Assembly (NCBI GenBank): GCA_949752735.1
Contig: OX457047.1
Location: forward strand, 15,574,922-15,638,921
Origin: Lumbricus terrestris
Lineage: Eukaryota > Annelida > Clitellata > Crassiclitellata > Lumbricidae
Direction: 5' to 3'
DNA: 64,000 nucleotides
Shown here: positions 21,295 to 47,295 of the stretch, one piece after another
How positions within the stretch are numbered: the stretch's first letter is position 1
How the letters are laid out: each line of letters starts with the position of its first letter
Translations under genes and position numbers: made by a program
Notes under the pieces: generated by a model
Told to the model about the DNA's origin: nothing
Database searches by the model: none
Seen by the model: only the letters and a program-made list of their open reading frames with translations

Positions 21295-22389
21295 CACCGT
21301 GGTTCAAAAAAGTAAGCCAAATTGTTTTGTATATATCTCTAATACCTGATGACATATTACACTAAAGTTTTCCAAGTATTTAGAGAATTGGACCAAGAAT
21401 ACGATTCCAAAATTTTATGAGATAAAGTTGAACGGATAAAAAGATATGAATCTTTCAACTTCATATGCCGAAATTTCAGTTTACAAGGAATTCTCTGTTA
21501 CATTCAATCAAATGTAAGTCATACTGTTTTTCATTATCTTTATGGCATGATAATTAAGCGCTGGCACCATTGGGCAACAGCATGCATCGTCGATTATCCT
21601 CTGGTCCAGGCCATCCCACACTTCCAACAAGCGTTGCTTCAGATCGTTTATATCATGGATTGTTGTCTGGTAGACTCGGTCTTGCATCACGCTCCACACT
21701 TTATAGTCGACAGGATTCAAATCTGGGCTGTTCGGAGGTCATAATGTGGGAGAAATGAAGTCTGGCGTCTCTCTTGTCAGCATTTCGAAGGATTCCTTGG
21801 CTCTGTAGGCTGGGGCACCGTCCTGTTGAAAAAAGCAGCCTTCTGGGGCTAGATTTCTGATTACATTTAGAAGATGTTGTGACAGCAGAACGTCGCGATA
21901 ATAGGTTCCATTAATTTTTACTCCAGGATCAATGAAGACTAAATGGGAACGACCAAGAGCCGAAACCGCAACGGACACCATAACAGACTTGCTGAAAACT
22001 GATATTTCGGGAGATGAAGTTGAAATATCCATATATTTCTATCCGTTAAAATTTATGACATGATATTTTGGAATCCTATTCTTGGTTCAATTATCTAAAT
22101 ATTGGGAAAATTTCAGTATGATTAATCATCAGACATTAGAGATGTAAGAAAAGCAGTTTGGCTTACATTTTATTGAATATAACAGAAAACTGCTTGTAAA
22201 CTGAAATTTCGGCATATGAAGTAGAAAGATTCATATCTTTTTATCCGTTCAACTTTATCTCATGAAATTTTGGAATCGTATTCTTGGTCCAATTCTCTAA
22301 ATATTTGAAAGGAAAATTTTAGCGTGATACGTCATCAGGTATTAGAGATAGACGCAAAACAATTTGGCCTACATTTTTGAACCACGGTG
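21295..22389 (-). mobile_element. Tc1/mariner-type element with long TIRs
   Basis: The ends CACCGTGGTTCAAAAA and TTTTTGAACCACGGTG are inverted and flanked by TA (21293-21294, 22390-22391). The inverted ends extend about 200 bp. The right end is doubled: 21997-22178 is a diverged direct copy of 22185-22389. Between the ends lies the C-terminal part of a DDE transposase on the minus strand with a nonsense mutation. At 1095 bp, with the N-terminal DNA-binding part gone, it is dead but recognisable. Confidence 0.9.
21508..22032 (-). pseudogene. Mariner-like DDE transposase, C-terminal fragment with in-frame stop
   Basis: Two minus-strand frames in the same phase (22032-21739 and 21720-21508) are separated by a TGA where relatives have tryptophan in the motif before PPNSPDLNPVD. 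Visible motifs are LVFIDPGVKINGTYYRDVLL, FFQQDGAPAYRAKESFEML and SPDLNPVDYKVWSVM. The aspartates of QQD and NPVD are 37 residues apart, so the spacing is DD37D-like, as in maT-type mariner relatives. The first catalytic aspartate and the helix-turn-helix region are missing. Inactive. Confidence 0.85.
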
Positions 22390-22655
22390 TATATCTAGTC
22401 TACGTGTATACCAGCACGCAGACGTGCAAAGAAATCCACACAAATATATTAGATGTTCATTTAGTGGGCCTATGTTTAACAATGGAAATTATATTTTAGC
22501 GTGTGTGGTATAGGCTACTGTCTTGCACACAGTAAATCATATTGAAAGCGTTTCTCTCTATAGTAACCATCCTTTATATATCAGAGGTGGAGAAGGATTC
22601 GCCTCAGACTTTGCCGACTAAGGACCTTGGGCTTAAGGAGTTCCAAAGCTATACC

Positions 22656-22990
22656 CAAGGGCGGATACAGAAATTTTCGATGAGGGGGAGCGCCAAAATT
22701 TAGGGTCTTGGTCCAGGAAACAGGGAAAAAATTTCGTCTGGGTCGCCGAAAAATCTGACGACCTTTTTTTTAGTCACCAGCCTCGAATTTCACAAAAAGA
22801 TACCTTTTCCATGATGACCTTTTTTTAGTCATCAACCTCGAAACTGAAAACTGATACGGGGGACGGACATACGGAACTACTCACGGGGGAGGGGGTCACG
22901 TCAACTTTTCTGGCCAGAATAGTTGGTGAAAAACAAAGAAATTTCTAAATTGGGGGCATGACCTTTTTGACTCCCCTGGATCCGCCTCTG
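22656..22990. mobile_element. hAT-type MITE, family B copy 2
   Basis: Left end CAAGGGCGGATAC; right end reverse complements to CAGAGGCGGATCC. Both flanks read gctatacc, an exact 8-bp duplication. Two copies of the hairpin word gatgacctttttttagtcat (one degenerate) lie inside. 335 bp; no coding. Confidence 0.9.
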
Positions 22991-23309
22991 GCTATACCTC
23001 CGTCCATTTTGGAGAATATAGGATTTCTAATTCTGTGTGGGACCGAAACGTCTATCAAACTATACATAATATTTTAGAGAACAGACAAAGTGTAGCCTAA
23101 ATAGAATAAATCGATTTGCAATAAAATCTTCAATGAATCATTTATTGAAATTCTCGCTGAAAATATTGAGATTTGTAACTGCATACTTTAAAGAGCATTC
23201 CTTGTGACCTTCAGGAGCATCTATGAAAAAGATACATGCAGAGTAAATAATTTTTTAAAAAGAACTAGTTCATAATGGGGAGAACTGTATGTATACAGAG
23301 TGGATGGAG

Positions 23310-23830
<521 letters not shown>

Positions 23831-24025
23831 TTAGACGAAGTAGGCTAGGTAGGCGGTTGTGCGAATATAACTCCTCTATCCCTGTTGCCTACATGTATAT
23901 GCTTACAATCCGATTCTGCATGATGCAGGTGTATCAATGACGTCATTTGTCATTGACGACTCAATTGCACTCTGCACTGTGCTGCCGCCCTCTTGCGTCG
24001 GCTGCCGAGCGTCACGTCTTCGTCA

Positions 24026-24060
<35 letters not shown>

Positions 24061-24118
24061 TACATGGATGCAATGTCCATTATAGTTATATAAACAGTTA
24101 TTTATATATATATATATA
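24026..24118. repeat. TA repeats
   Basis: (ta)n at 24026-24057 and 24100-24118. Confidence 0.85.
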
Positions 24119-24407
24119 TTCATGTAAATATCAGCTGTTATTTTGGTGCGGACATGTTCTCTTTTATTGCCTTTACATTTATGATCTACTTAAAATAGAC
24201 TGAAGCTTTTGTCGACCGTATAAACCTTGTCCTGTCGACAAGAAAGGTTGGGACAAAGCACAAGGTCAGGCTCGCTGACCATGCTAAACAAGATATCTAT
24301 ATAATATAAAATATATAATATATATGTATGTGTGTGTGCGCGCATTATATAATTTATGTCGCTTACGCTTAGTTAATGGGATAAGGACCTGCGTTAGAAA
24401 GCGTTAC

Positions 24408-24408
24408 C

Positions 24409-24443
<35 letters not shown>

Positions 24444-24580
24444 CGATCAATCATTCGATCACTCAATCAATCAATCAATCATTCGATCAATCATTCGATC
24501 ACTCAATCATTCAATCAATCATTCGATCAATCAATCAATCATTCATTCGATCAATCAATCAAGCAAGCAAGCAAGCAATC
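24408..24580. repeat. AATC microsatellite with GATC variants
   Basis: (aatc)n with regular attcgatc interruptions, ending in (aagc)n. Confidence 0.9.
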
Positions 24581-24727
24581 AGCCGTTTATTGACTTTAAA
24601 AGAGCAAGAATCTCAGGTAAACCTAGAAATGAAACAGAAAAAATTCTAGATTTATCTGCAGATGTCTTCATCAGGACAACCCTGAAGGACAAGAAAATCC
24701 GCTAATACAGAGCTGTGCCTTTTTCAG

Positions 24728-24823
24728 AGGATGAACAGTCGTCAAACATCGTACATGTATACAGATGTCAGAAGACCGGGCAACTCGCAGCAGACCGATT
24801 AATTATTGGGATGGATTTCTACG
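24728..24823 (+). CDS. Candidate isolated exon (phase 1-1), unknown protein
   Basis: A good acceptor (gctgtgcctttttcag) precedes 24728 and a donor, G-GTAAAT, follows 24823. The 96 nt are open and translate from EDEQSSNIVHVYRC to LIIGMDFY. Both borders are phase 1, as is common for extracellular modules, and this phase could join exon 33075 of the membrane-protein gene. No family is recognised and no partner exon is proven. Confidence 0.3.
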
Positions 24824-25132
24824 GTAAATACAATACATATGGTCATAACCGCGCTTCTGAAGTAAATATATTAACTGACGTACAAAGAATGTCCTTACAG
24901 GACATGCGCTGATTCAGTGACATTTTTAAATGTGCAACACGACAAATAGTCTGCGCTACAATAATATTCTTTCTCTTTTAGTACAGACTGTTCTTGTGGC
25001 GGTCCATGGGGGAGGGGCGGCGCCAGAGTCGATGTGGTAATTGTTGCTTCTGAGAGCGTGGGGTAGGAGTGCCTTACCGGGTGAGGATTAAGGTAGTGCT
25101 GGTAATGATGGCTATGTTGCCATTGTCTTAGT

Positions 25133-25228
25133 GGTAGTGTTGGTGGCGGCGGCGGGGGCGGCGGTGATGGTAGTGGTGGTGATGGTAGTGGTGGTGGTGG
25201 TGGTGATGGTAGTGGTGGTGGTATTGGG
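25133..25228. repeat. GGT/GGC microsatellite
   Basis: (ggt)n with gat and ggc variants. Confidence 0.85.
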
Positions 25229-25417
25229 TTGAGAATACTGTTCTTGATTCATAGTAAATCAAGTAATTTCTATGGTGCGTCTGTTAGACCATAATATTAT
25301 TAAAGTCTAATCTGCTTTAACATGCAGAGCTTTATTAAAGTAGCAGGATGCTGTCGTCACATCATCATTGTGTTTCTTATCGCGTGATCATCAGACATCA
25401 ATCACTACCGTAGAACA

Positions 25418-25612
25418 GGCTCCTCCTCCTCCTACTCTTCCTCCTCCTCCTTCTTCTCCTCCTCCTTCTCCTCCTCCTTCTCCTCCTTCTCCTCTTCCTC
25501 AGTCCCTCCTTCTCCTCCTTCTCCTTCTTCTTCTCCTCCTCCTCCTCCTCCTTCTCCTCCTTCTACTACTCCTCCTCCTCTTTCTCCTCCTCTTCGTCAT
25601 CGTCATCAACTA
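25418..25612. repeat. CTC/CTT microsatellite
   Basis: (ctc)n with ctt interruptions, ending in (gtcatc). Proline- and leucine-rich frames are artefacts. Confidence 0.9.
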
Positions 25613-27400
25613 TTCAGCCTAACACCGTTTTCCTCAGCGGACTATAATAACCCTAAGTAGGCCTTCAGTAACTGTCGCATAATCATTAATCAACAGGAAA
25701 CACTCTGTCTGCCTCTGTCTCTGTCTCTGCCTTTGGTTGCGTCTTCGTCTCTCTCGTTTTCTCTGTCTCTCTCTCTTTAACTGTGTGACTCATTTTTAAG
25801 TTATCTGTCTGCACGTAAGTGACTTTGAAACCTCATCTCTAAATTCCACACCGCATTCGAAAAAGCTAAGAGGAACAACTCCTTACGAACAAATGCATTT
25901 GATACAATACAACGTCTATACACAACGGGCGCAGTTTAAGACAACTGTACAGTTGAAAGGATCTCTAAAGGCAACAGCTGTCCATATATATATATAATAT
26001 ATATATATTATATACAGCTGTTACTTGGTCATCTGATATCACGTGTAATCGTGATCCTAGTGCTGCTTCAGGTCAGAGAGGCTATCCAAAGATACCAAGA
26101 TAGTAGCAAAACCAGATTGCCCCACGCACCCCAGACAGAGCGAAATTGGTTGCTTTATGGTTCAGAGAAAAGTTGGGAGTCGGAGGTATGGATCGATGGA
26201 ACAGAGCATAGCTTATAAGTGGCTTACAACTAGACACCTACAGTATACAAGTGACCAGACAGAACCTTAATAACCGGTTCATGCATGCTATCCTTGTGTA
26301 TCCTGTATACACGCACGCGCATACAATTATTGATGCTTAGTTAGCCTACTTGTGAAGCGGACTAGCTCATTATTTGCATTTAGATTTGACCAATTTATTT
26401 ATAATAAATACATATTTATATATAAATATTTATATAAATAATATATAATATATAATATATAAATATATTTATTTATCTATTTATCTTTGCTTAGATTATG
26501 TTTATCGAATTATCGTCAGCAGAGAAGTATATCTGGCTGTATACGTATAGAGCCCGTTCATCTTCGTACCACAATGTATTCTACACACTTGGTATTGCCC
26601 TACACCAATGCTTGGTATTGCTGTAGGCTCTGTCTCTCTGTCTCTGTCTGTCTGTCTCTCCCTCCCTCTGTCTGAGTGTCTGTCTGTCAAGTCTGTCTCC
26701 CTCCCTCCCTCTCTCTCTGTCTGTCTGTGACAGTCTGTCTGTCTCTCTCTCTCTGGGTGGTGCAGTGGCTGCTAATGAGACTCATGGCCTTCTATAGGGT
26801 GTTTCGACATAGATTTGACTTAAAATATTTATGTTACCGGATCTAACTTATGTATGTAGGTCGCTACATCCAACAACTATGTCTCACAAAGACCAATGAT
26901 GACAAGTCATCGGACAACCAAACATCAGCATCAACTATTTTCTTTCTCTCGTTGTTGCTGTTTGCTGCAGCGTCTATACTCCCCGCAGCGGTCTAACCAT
27001 CACATCAACCGTCAGCCAAAGTGACGGTATACGACTTAAACTTATTCGCCGATCGTCACACCAACATATATGGTAAGTTGATTTAGTTTTTATCATAACG
27101 GTGAAAGAAAGAAATTCGCTTGGTTCACCGTGTGCGTGCGTGTGTGTGTGTGTGTGCGTGTGTTTGTAAATGTGTGTTTGTTTGTGGGTGGGCGGGCTTG
27201 AGCCCATCGGTAGAGAATTTCTATAGTATTTGTCTACGTTGTTTGCTAACTGACAAAATTCGAGTACCTAATGACAGTCGCCCTCTCATAGGCGTACGAG
27301 AATTCTCTCATTCTTGAGAATTCTCTCAAGCACTACTAGAGTCCGAGCACGTCGCTTTCTCTAACCGCACCAAAAAGAACTCATCATAAGCAACACCACT
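25613..27400. other. No gene recognised; simple repeats
   Basis: Contains (tctg)n at 26632-26752, an AT palindrome at about 25983-26015, an AT-rich tract at 26396-26480, and (gt)n at 27128-27180. No exon is supported. Confidence 0.5.
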
Positions 27401-27404
27401 GGAA

Positions 27405-27680
27405 TTCTTCCCACAGGTCCTTCACTTGGAATTGAAAACACTGCGTTTTCAAGAATCTTATCCCGATTTCTTCACTTCCTCTTACCGCCCTCACCGTCTC
27501 AACTTTAAGCACCAACAGTCTTAGTCGCCTGTCTCTGACTACCTGCTTGACTCTCTGCAGGATTGAACTCTTGCTATTGATTTTTTTTAATCGAGCGCTT
27601 GTGTATCAGCTAGTTCCATTTTGGGGCGATGTAGAAAGCTCTAATTTACAACCACGAATTCTCAGGAATCTTGTCTTGCA
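27405..27680 (+). mobile_element. LINE 3' end, 5'-truncated
   Basis: The + frame around 27410 reads VLHLELKTLRFQESYPDFFT and then HRLNF. This resembles the FKxxLKTxLF end of CR1/L2-type LINE polymerases. It is followed by the family 3' region (gagcgcttgtgtatcagct, gatgtagaaagctctaattt). Sister copies are at 28893, 30050 and 40385. Confidence 0.5.
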
Positions 27681-27869
27681 TTAGGTTGGATGTGAGGTCA
27701 TGAAATGCAATTGCCACATACATGAAGTTGCAAAGCAAGTCTTGACATTAAGAATTGAATGTCGCAAATATATTGGTCCGGTTGTAGACCAAACATCTTG
27801 ACCAGGCTTTTTTCTTTAATTAGCAGCAATTCAGCCATTGCCGCTAAAGGGCATCTCGACTGAGCAAAA

Positions 27870-28400
27870 CAATTGCAATCATTAGTGGGGGAGGGGTGGG
27901 GGAGGGGATGTCACATGCACGCGCCCTACATCCGCGAGGGAAACGCTATCCGCATGGCTAGTAGGCAGTAGCATAGCCAGAAAATATTATGGGATTTCCA
28001 TATTGGGGAAATTTCCAATAGATCTGGTCGCAAAATGCACGGCAGTACCCTGCACTAGTTAAAAAATGTTGGAAATTACACAATTGGGGGTTTAAATGCG
28101 CTCGTGGGCAATTGCGCATTAGACCCACTCGGGCGTATCCGGCGCTTTTGCGTCTATAGCCTAGGTAGCGTCTTAGAACTATTCAACGATGCGGTTAAGT
28201 GTATGGATGGCTTGGTTTTGCAATGGTGGTGTTTGCCCTATAGTTTTGCAGGCCTGTATTTTTTCGCATAAAAGGGTTCACGTTTTCTAAAGCATATCGC
28301 TTAGATCTTGGTCAACGTTTCCGTGTTTTGCAATGGAGATGTGGCTGCAATTGATGGCTGTGTTCAATGCGTTGCTTCATCTATACGGTAGTTGACCAAT
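27870..28400. other. Unassigned sequence with G-rich tract
   Basis: A gggggaggggtgggggagggg tract at about 27888-27908 and repeat-like words (gcatagccag, gggggtttaaatgcgctcg) without a clear second end. (at)n lies at 28403-28425. Confidence 0.4.
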
Positions 28401-28892
28401 TATATATATATATATATATATATATTTATTCGAGATGACATCATCGCTGTACAACGTGTCACTTGCTCAGTCGCTACAATAATCTTTCGGTTTTGCAACA
28501 GTTCTGCGGCTACAAGTTTCTATACGTTTTCCTCTCTGCCTATTTAATTATCAATATCTTGATTTGAAAATCGCCATATTATTATGTCGACCTTGATCTA
28601 TCAGTAGCATACGCATAATCACGGATCATGCGATTACAGGTTCTACTCCCTCCAGTTAGTTAGGAGCATGTTGTTTGCTCACATAATGCCTTTGTCACGA
28701 ATCGATTTAATTGTCTGATGGAATAAATGACAATCTAGAGACTAGAGATGTTTTGATCCCATCGGGTTCAGGACAGAAAGACGTTGAGAGTTTGGAATCG
28801 TTGATTTCCGATTCAAGTAGGCTACTTAGTAAAGAATAAGAACGCCTTCCCAGCTTTTCATACGAAATTTGGGAATAGTCTATACGAACTCA

Positions 28893-29180
28893 CCAAAACT
28901 CCACCTCGCGCTATATCCACACAAGTCTTTCACTCGAAATTCAAAACACTGCTTTTCACATGCAGATCCTATCATATGGATTCTTCCACTTCACCTGCCT
29001 CCCACGCCATTTCAACTCTAAACAACCTCCTCCATAGATGTCTCTCTAACTCCTCGCCTGACTCTCCGGATCTTGACCCCTGCATGTCGGCTTTGTTTTG
29101 ATTGAACGCCTGTGAATAAGCTGGTTCCCGTGACTTGATTTTTGTGGACACTGTAGAAATTCCGAGTTTACGATTGCGAT
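28893..29180 (+). mobile_element. LINE 3' end, 5'-truncated
   Basis: The + frame reads TPPRAISTQVFHSKFKTLLF, continues about 40 codons to a stop, and is followed by ctgtgaataagctggttccc, ttgtggacactgtagaaatt and a gattgcgatt tail. The LP-x-x-I-x-x-(x)n-FKxxLKTxLF pattern is typical of LINE polymerase C-termini. Confidence 0.55.
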
Positions 29181-29194
29181 TACTTTGCTGTGGA

Positions 29195-29300
29195 TCTTTG
29201 CCTTGGACGAATTGCCAGTGCCAGTCCCAAGCCTGGATAAAGGAGGAGGGCGACACCAATCATCTTTGATACGGCGGTGTCGTTAAACGTGTAACAAGCT
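29195..29300 (-). repeat. SINE-like repeat (CCAGGCTTGGGACTGGCA)
   Basis: On the minus strand: ggtgtcgccctcctcctttatccaggc, cut here to tttatccaggcttgggactg. Related words occur at 31045-31100 (+), 42635-42690 (-), 44270-44345 (-), 63500-63560 (+) and 63755-63800 (-). It is a dispersed short repeat. Confidence 0.55.
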
Positions 29301-30049
29301 TTGGGCGAATTGTAATTGTGAGTCAAAGGTAACCGGAGATCACAGAGCTTTCTTGTGACCTGTAATTTGAGAATGCACATCCTGCTGCGTCACAGGCAAG
29401 TGCAAGTGCTAGTCAAAATGATATGATGCTGAGTCATCGCAAAAATCAAGTCATTGTTCCGTTGCTATTCTGCCATTCGTTGTTGAATAGCAGAAACAAT
29501 GGCCAAAAAAGAACAGGGTAAACAATAGATTGCAAATTAATTAGCCCTGAATATTCTACAATAATCATCACAGTGTCTGTCACTCAAAAACTCCCACTCG
29601 CGCCATTCTATTACCTCTCATGAGTCCAATAGATGCCATTCCTCCGTGTAGTAGCATTTCGGTAACATATTTTTAATAGGCGTCTTTGTAGTTTCAGTGC
29701 CAATTATTGTAGGCCTACTGTTATGATTGTTATCGATTGCAGAACTATTGCTAGACCCGACAGTTAAAAAATTTGGATGAATGAAGAGACTTTTCGCTTT
29801 CAATTGAGACAGTGTGACTTTATTTCGCGTCTTTGGTACAGAAGCAGAACCGGAAATATCCACAGTTTTTATTACAAAAAGAGTTAGAGGTCTACCTTCA
29901 GGAACCGAAGTTCCTGAAGAGTTTGACACATGGGTCTACTAGTAAGGTCAAAAGGTCAAAGAATGTAGAGAATAATAGAAACGTTTTGCCAGTTTTCGTT
30001 TTCTCAATGTAGGCCTACTGCCAAAACTTTACCTCTAGCTATTTATTAT

Positions 30050-30495
30050 ACCCAGAGGTCTTTCGCTCAAAACACAAAACATTGTTTTTTCACAGATCCT
30101 ATCCTGATTCTTTCACTTCCCCCTACCTCCCACGCCGTTTCAACTCTAGCCATCATCCACCATAACCATCTGTCTAACTCCTCGCCTAACTCTCCGGATC
30201 TTGACCCCTGCCTATCGACTTGTTTTTATTGGGCGTCTGTGAATAAACTGGTTCCCGCGATTTGTATTTTGTGGGCGCCGTAGAAGTTCCGAGTTTTCGA
30301 GTTACAATTTGCGATTTACAATTACGATTTACGATTTACGATTACGATTTACGATAAAATTATGCGACTACGATTACGAGTTACGATTTACGATTACAAT
30401 TTACGATTGCGATTTACGATTTAGAATTACGAGTTACTATTACGATTTACGATTTACAATTACAATTTACAATTACAATTTACGATTACGATTTA
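30050..30495 (+). mobile_element. LINE 3' end with long TTACGATTACGA tail
   Basis: A sister copy of 28893-29180 (frame with VFRSKHKTLFF), followed by the 3' region and an unusually long tail of tttacgattacga repeats at 30300-30495. It ends 75 bp before the start codon of the membrane-protein gene. Confidence 0.6.
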
Positions 30496-30570
30496 CGATT
30501 GCCTTAGAAAGTGAACGAGACGTTCTGTCTGTTTATGTGTTAAAGATCTGAGTGATAATTGGAAGTGAGA

Positions 30571-43890
<13,320 letters not shown>

Positions 43891-44399
43891 AAGTGTGAAA
43901 GTGACGGGTCAGCATCTTATCTTGTCCTACACGTACCGTACCAGCGGAGACCGATTTCTTTCAACAATCATAACTTGTGCACATGGAATTACTTTCGCTT
44001 TCGTCAGCGTTTTCCTGTTAAAGCGAGCGATGTTTATCGCAGGAAAGAAATTTCGCGATTGTCTATTTCACGAAAATTGGTTTTTTACTTGCACCTCAAC
44101 TATTTATTTATTGATTTGATGTAGCCTACCAGTCGGGTAATTGTGACTTTGTCTAAAATTAGAGTCGCTTGATTTCTGCTGTCACTTTATTAGGTTAAAC
44201 ATCGTCAACTATTACCTGTGAATCCACCTTTGCCAAAAGGCTAACACTGTCGCTGCCCGTACTCTAGTAGGCCTAATGCCAGTCTCAAACTAGGATAAAA
44301 TAGGAGGGTGACACTGACACCAGCTATCTTTGTTAAATCAAAGCGTGGTTTAACGATAACTAATCGAAACAAGAGTTAGTTGAAGAGGCACGGGTTCAA

Positions 44400-44567
44400 T
44401 GCCAGAAATTCAGTTGGCGTGCATAGCCTATTGGTTGGCGTGTATAACCTATCGGTTGGCGTGTATAGCTCATCGGTTGGCTTGTATAACCTATCGGTTG
44501 GCGTGTATAGCTCATCGGTTGGCTTGTATAGCCTATCGGTTGGCTTGTTTAGCCTATCGGTTGGCAC
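44400..44567. repeat. 21-bp minisatellite
   Basis: Eight copies of ggttggcgtgtatagcctatc with regular variants. All frames stay open because the unit is 21 bp; the repeat proteins are not called. Confidence 0.92.
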
Positions 44568-45600
44568 TAGGTGTTTGTTTGCGCACGAACTGTGCAAATT
44601 GTGACTCACTGTTCAGTGTTCACATTCAGGAGACCTGTCTTTTTAGACTTTTGTAGCAAATTAATACTCTTACTGTGGAATTAGATTTTGATAATAGCCT
44701 ATATAGTTCCGTGTTTTGTTCTTTGTTGCGCATGAGTTGCATATTGGAGTTGCATGCGAGTCGATTGACGGCATTTTGACCGACAAGGTCAGAGGCAGAG
44801 TGTTGTTTTGAGCCCAAATACTGTATTAGGCTACCTATTCCAAGCCTTGGACTCAAAGACTATAGGCTAAGCTTAATACTTCGTTACCTACTCAGCTGAT
44901 TGACTCAGTTGGACGTTTGAGAGCTGACGGCCTTTGACCGAGACTTAAGACAAATCATTCGCCGAATGTTTGGTCTGCCTACTTTGCGTTGACCTTCGCA
45001 TGACTGTATTCAAGGACTACGGAGTATAAGTCGCATTTCCTGCAATGTCTTCTAGTTTGTAGTTTATTTTAAAGTAGACCTTTCTAGCTCGCATATTCTT
45101 CTATGTCTTCTAGGTCACATTATTTTTCCTCCTATAAGGTTTCTAGGTCACATTTTCCTCTGTGATTCTAGGTCACAATGCTTTCGGATATGTGTTACTC
45201 TTGTTGTCATCTTTACAGCCTTCCCTCGTGACAACAAAACTGTTTGCCGGTCATAAATGTTGCGTCCATATCTCGATCCATTGCTTTTGCAAAGTGATTT
45301 TCACGGGGGATCAATCTGCTCGCCATACTAATGGAAACAAACAACGCCAGAATATTCGGCAACTCTAACCCTTCAACCTTTCCATTGCATTCGACAATCG
45401 CCCAGAATGTGGACACGATTCCGGTCCCATATGGACCATAGGTCCTAAATGAGACTTCAAGTATGCATGCTGGTTGAGCAACAAAACTAACCATATGGCG
45501 TCCGCAGATATTGTTGGGATGACAAGAGTTAGTTGAAGAGGCACGGGTCTGATCATACGGTACCTCGACCCGGACCACCATGGACTACTCTTACGGACAA
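44568..45600. other. No gene recognised
   Basis: Unique-looking. A worn repeat of ttctaggtcacattttcctc occurs at about 45050-45180. A 122-codon minus frame (45213-45581) overlaps the start of the retroposon at 45540 and shows no motif. Confidence 0.35.
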
Positions 45601-45785
45601 CCCTTTTGACTCAACGCATTTGATCCTGATCCTATGGTAACTCGACCCGGACCACCACGGACTACTCTCACGGACAACCCTCCTAACTCAACGCAGCGCT
45701 CGTGAATAAGCCGGTGCCCCGCGCTTGGCTTTCCAGTGGCGCTTTAGAAATTAGGAGATTACGATTACGATTACGATTACGAGGC
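45590..45785 (+). repeat. LINE/SINE-type 3' tail, tandem start
   Basis: The word ctcgacccggaccaccatgg, actactctta occurs twice (45564, 45644), followed by gaataagccggtgccccgcg, gtggcgctttagaaatt and (gattac)n. Closely related to 61690-61835. Confidence 0.7.
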
Positions 45786-45984
45786 AAAACACAATTGATC
45801 GCAGTTAAATTTTTTTTTAACAAAGACCAAAATTGCAGAGAAATGAGAACATGGGAATTTTTCATAGAAGTTTCTAGATGCAAATTTCTCAGTTTCACTT
45901 TATATGCTATTAGTAGATCTATCTTTAGTGCTTTAGCGTGAAGAAATTTGTTAGAAATCAAATAGACCTACTGGTAATTAAATA

Positions 45985-46050
45985 ATAGTGTAAAATTTCC
46001 AGGGGGTGAAGTGCATGCATCCTCTTGACCATGGATGCAGGCACCCATGA
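45985..46050. mobile_element. Worn end of a 16631-type hAT element
   Basis: The run tttccagggggtgaagtgca through gatgcaggcacccatg matches the right end of the 2.7-kb element (19285-19337) with several changes. Confidence 0.45.
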
Positions 46051-47075
46051 AACTAATTGCGCCATAAAATGTGTCACGTGTTTATGTAACCAGTGTAAAG
46101 ATGGGACCCTTTTGTAGCACTATGTTTTATGGATTTTCGTTCAGCAATGAGTTCATTAGTAGACCTAACGATTGTGACGACAGATTTGTGATTTAATAAA
46201 TAATCTGGCGTGTGCCTATAATGTGCATTAAATTCTTATCTTTTTAACGGGATAAAATGCACTTTTTGAGTCAATGTCTGAACGCCTGATTGTAAACAAA
46301 TTAAATGATACTATAATTAATAATAATTACGACAATTTTTGTGGCTATTTAACACGGCTATACCACAACAAGGGTGCCTTGCAAAACAGGTTTATATGTC
46401 GGAATTTTCTTGTCATCAAACATGCTGGACAGACCTACATGTATATCATCGTAATACAGTTTGTTGCTGGTCGGTTTAGCCGCTCACTTTAGCGGATGTG
46501 CGCATATACTTAGGCCTATCTCGATGTCAATGAAGACCATAGGAATAGCTCTTAAAAGGAAAACTAGGCTAACTGTTGACTATGTATTTTGATAAAATTT
46601 TATCAACCGGATATGGTATTTTCTTTTTGTATCCACAGTATGTATTAGGCCAGCAGGCACATGCAAAGCAAAAAGAGTTTTTTGGGTGGCGACAATGATT
46701 CCCTATCTGAAGCTATCTCTAGTCTATAATAGACCTAATCTTCGTTTGTTAATATCAATCTGATACACAGCAGTATCATTACAATTCAAAGTAGGCCTAT
46801 ATATGAACTGATGGTCAAAGTAATGACATAGTCAAAGTTAGCTGTTTTGGCAGCCATGCAAGGCGTCCATCACTTCTCATTTTTACATCTGCTATGGAAG
46901 GCTGAGTCGATATTTAGGAGGGAAAGCAATCCCGCGTCCGTCCACTCGTCATGTCATTTGCAGAGTGACATTTATCGGCGGGAGTTTGAGGGTCTTTCTT
47001 AGAGCACCTCCACGGTAAAAGTCTTCTTTTCACATCCCAACTCCACGTCTGATTCATAAGTTATTTTTCTACAAT
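46051..47075. other. No gene recognised
   Basis: Single-copy-looking AT-rich sequence. Confidence 0.4.
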
Positions 47076-47076
47076 T

Positions 47077-47185
47077 CTCATAACGGTTACCATGTCTCTA
47101 AACTTATTCTATTCTCATAACGGTTACCATGTCTCTAAACTTATTCTATTCTCATAACGGTTACCATGTCTCTAAACTCAATCTC
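47077..47185. repeat. 37-bp minisatellite, three copies
   Basis: ctcataacggttaccatgtc, then tctaaacttattctatt, starting at 47077, 47114 and 47151; the copies are almost identical. Confidence 0.95.
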
Positions 47186-47295
47186 TATAATTATGACTTT
47201 AAAACAGTGGTATTTAATCAGGCCATAGCCTAAGTAGCTCTGTGCACCGAAATGGGAATGGGGCAATTTCTCTCGGCTATTTCTATTTCTTGTAG

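Noticed and set aside
45213..45581. 122-codon minus-strand frame
   Set aside because: No motif; its start lies within repeat sequence shared with 61690, and no splice or promoter signal supports it.
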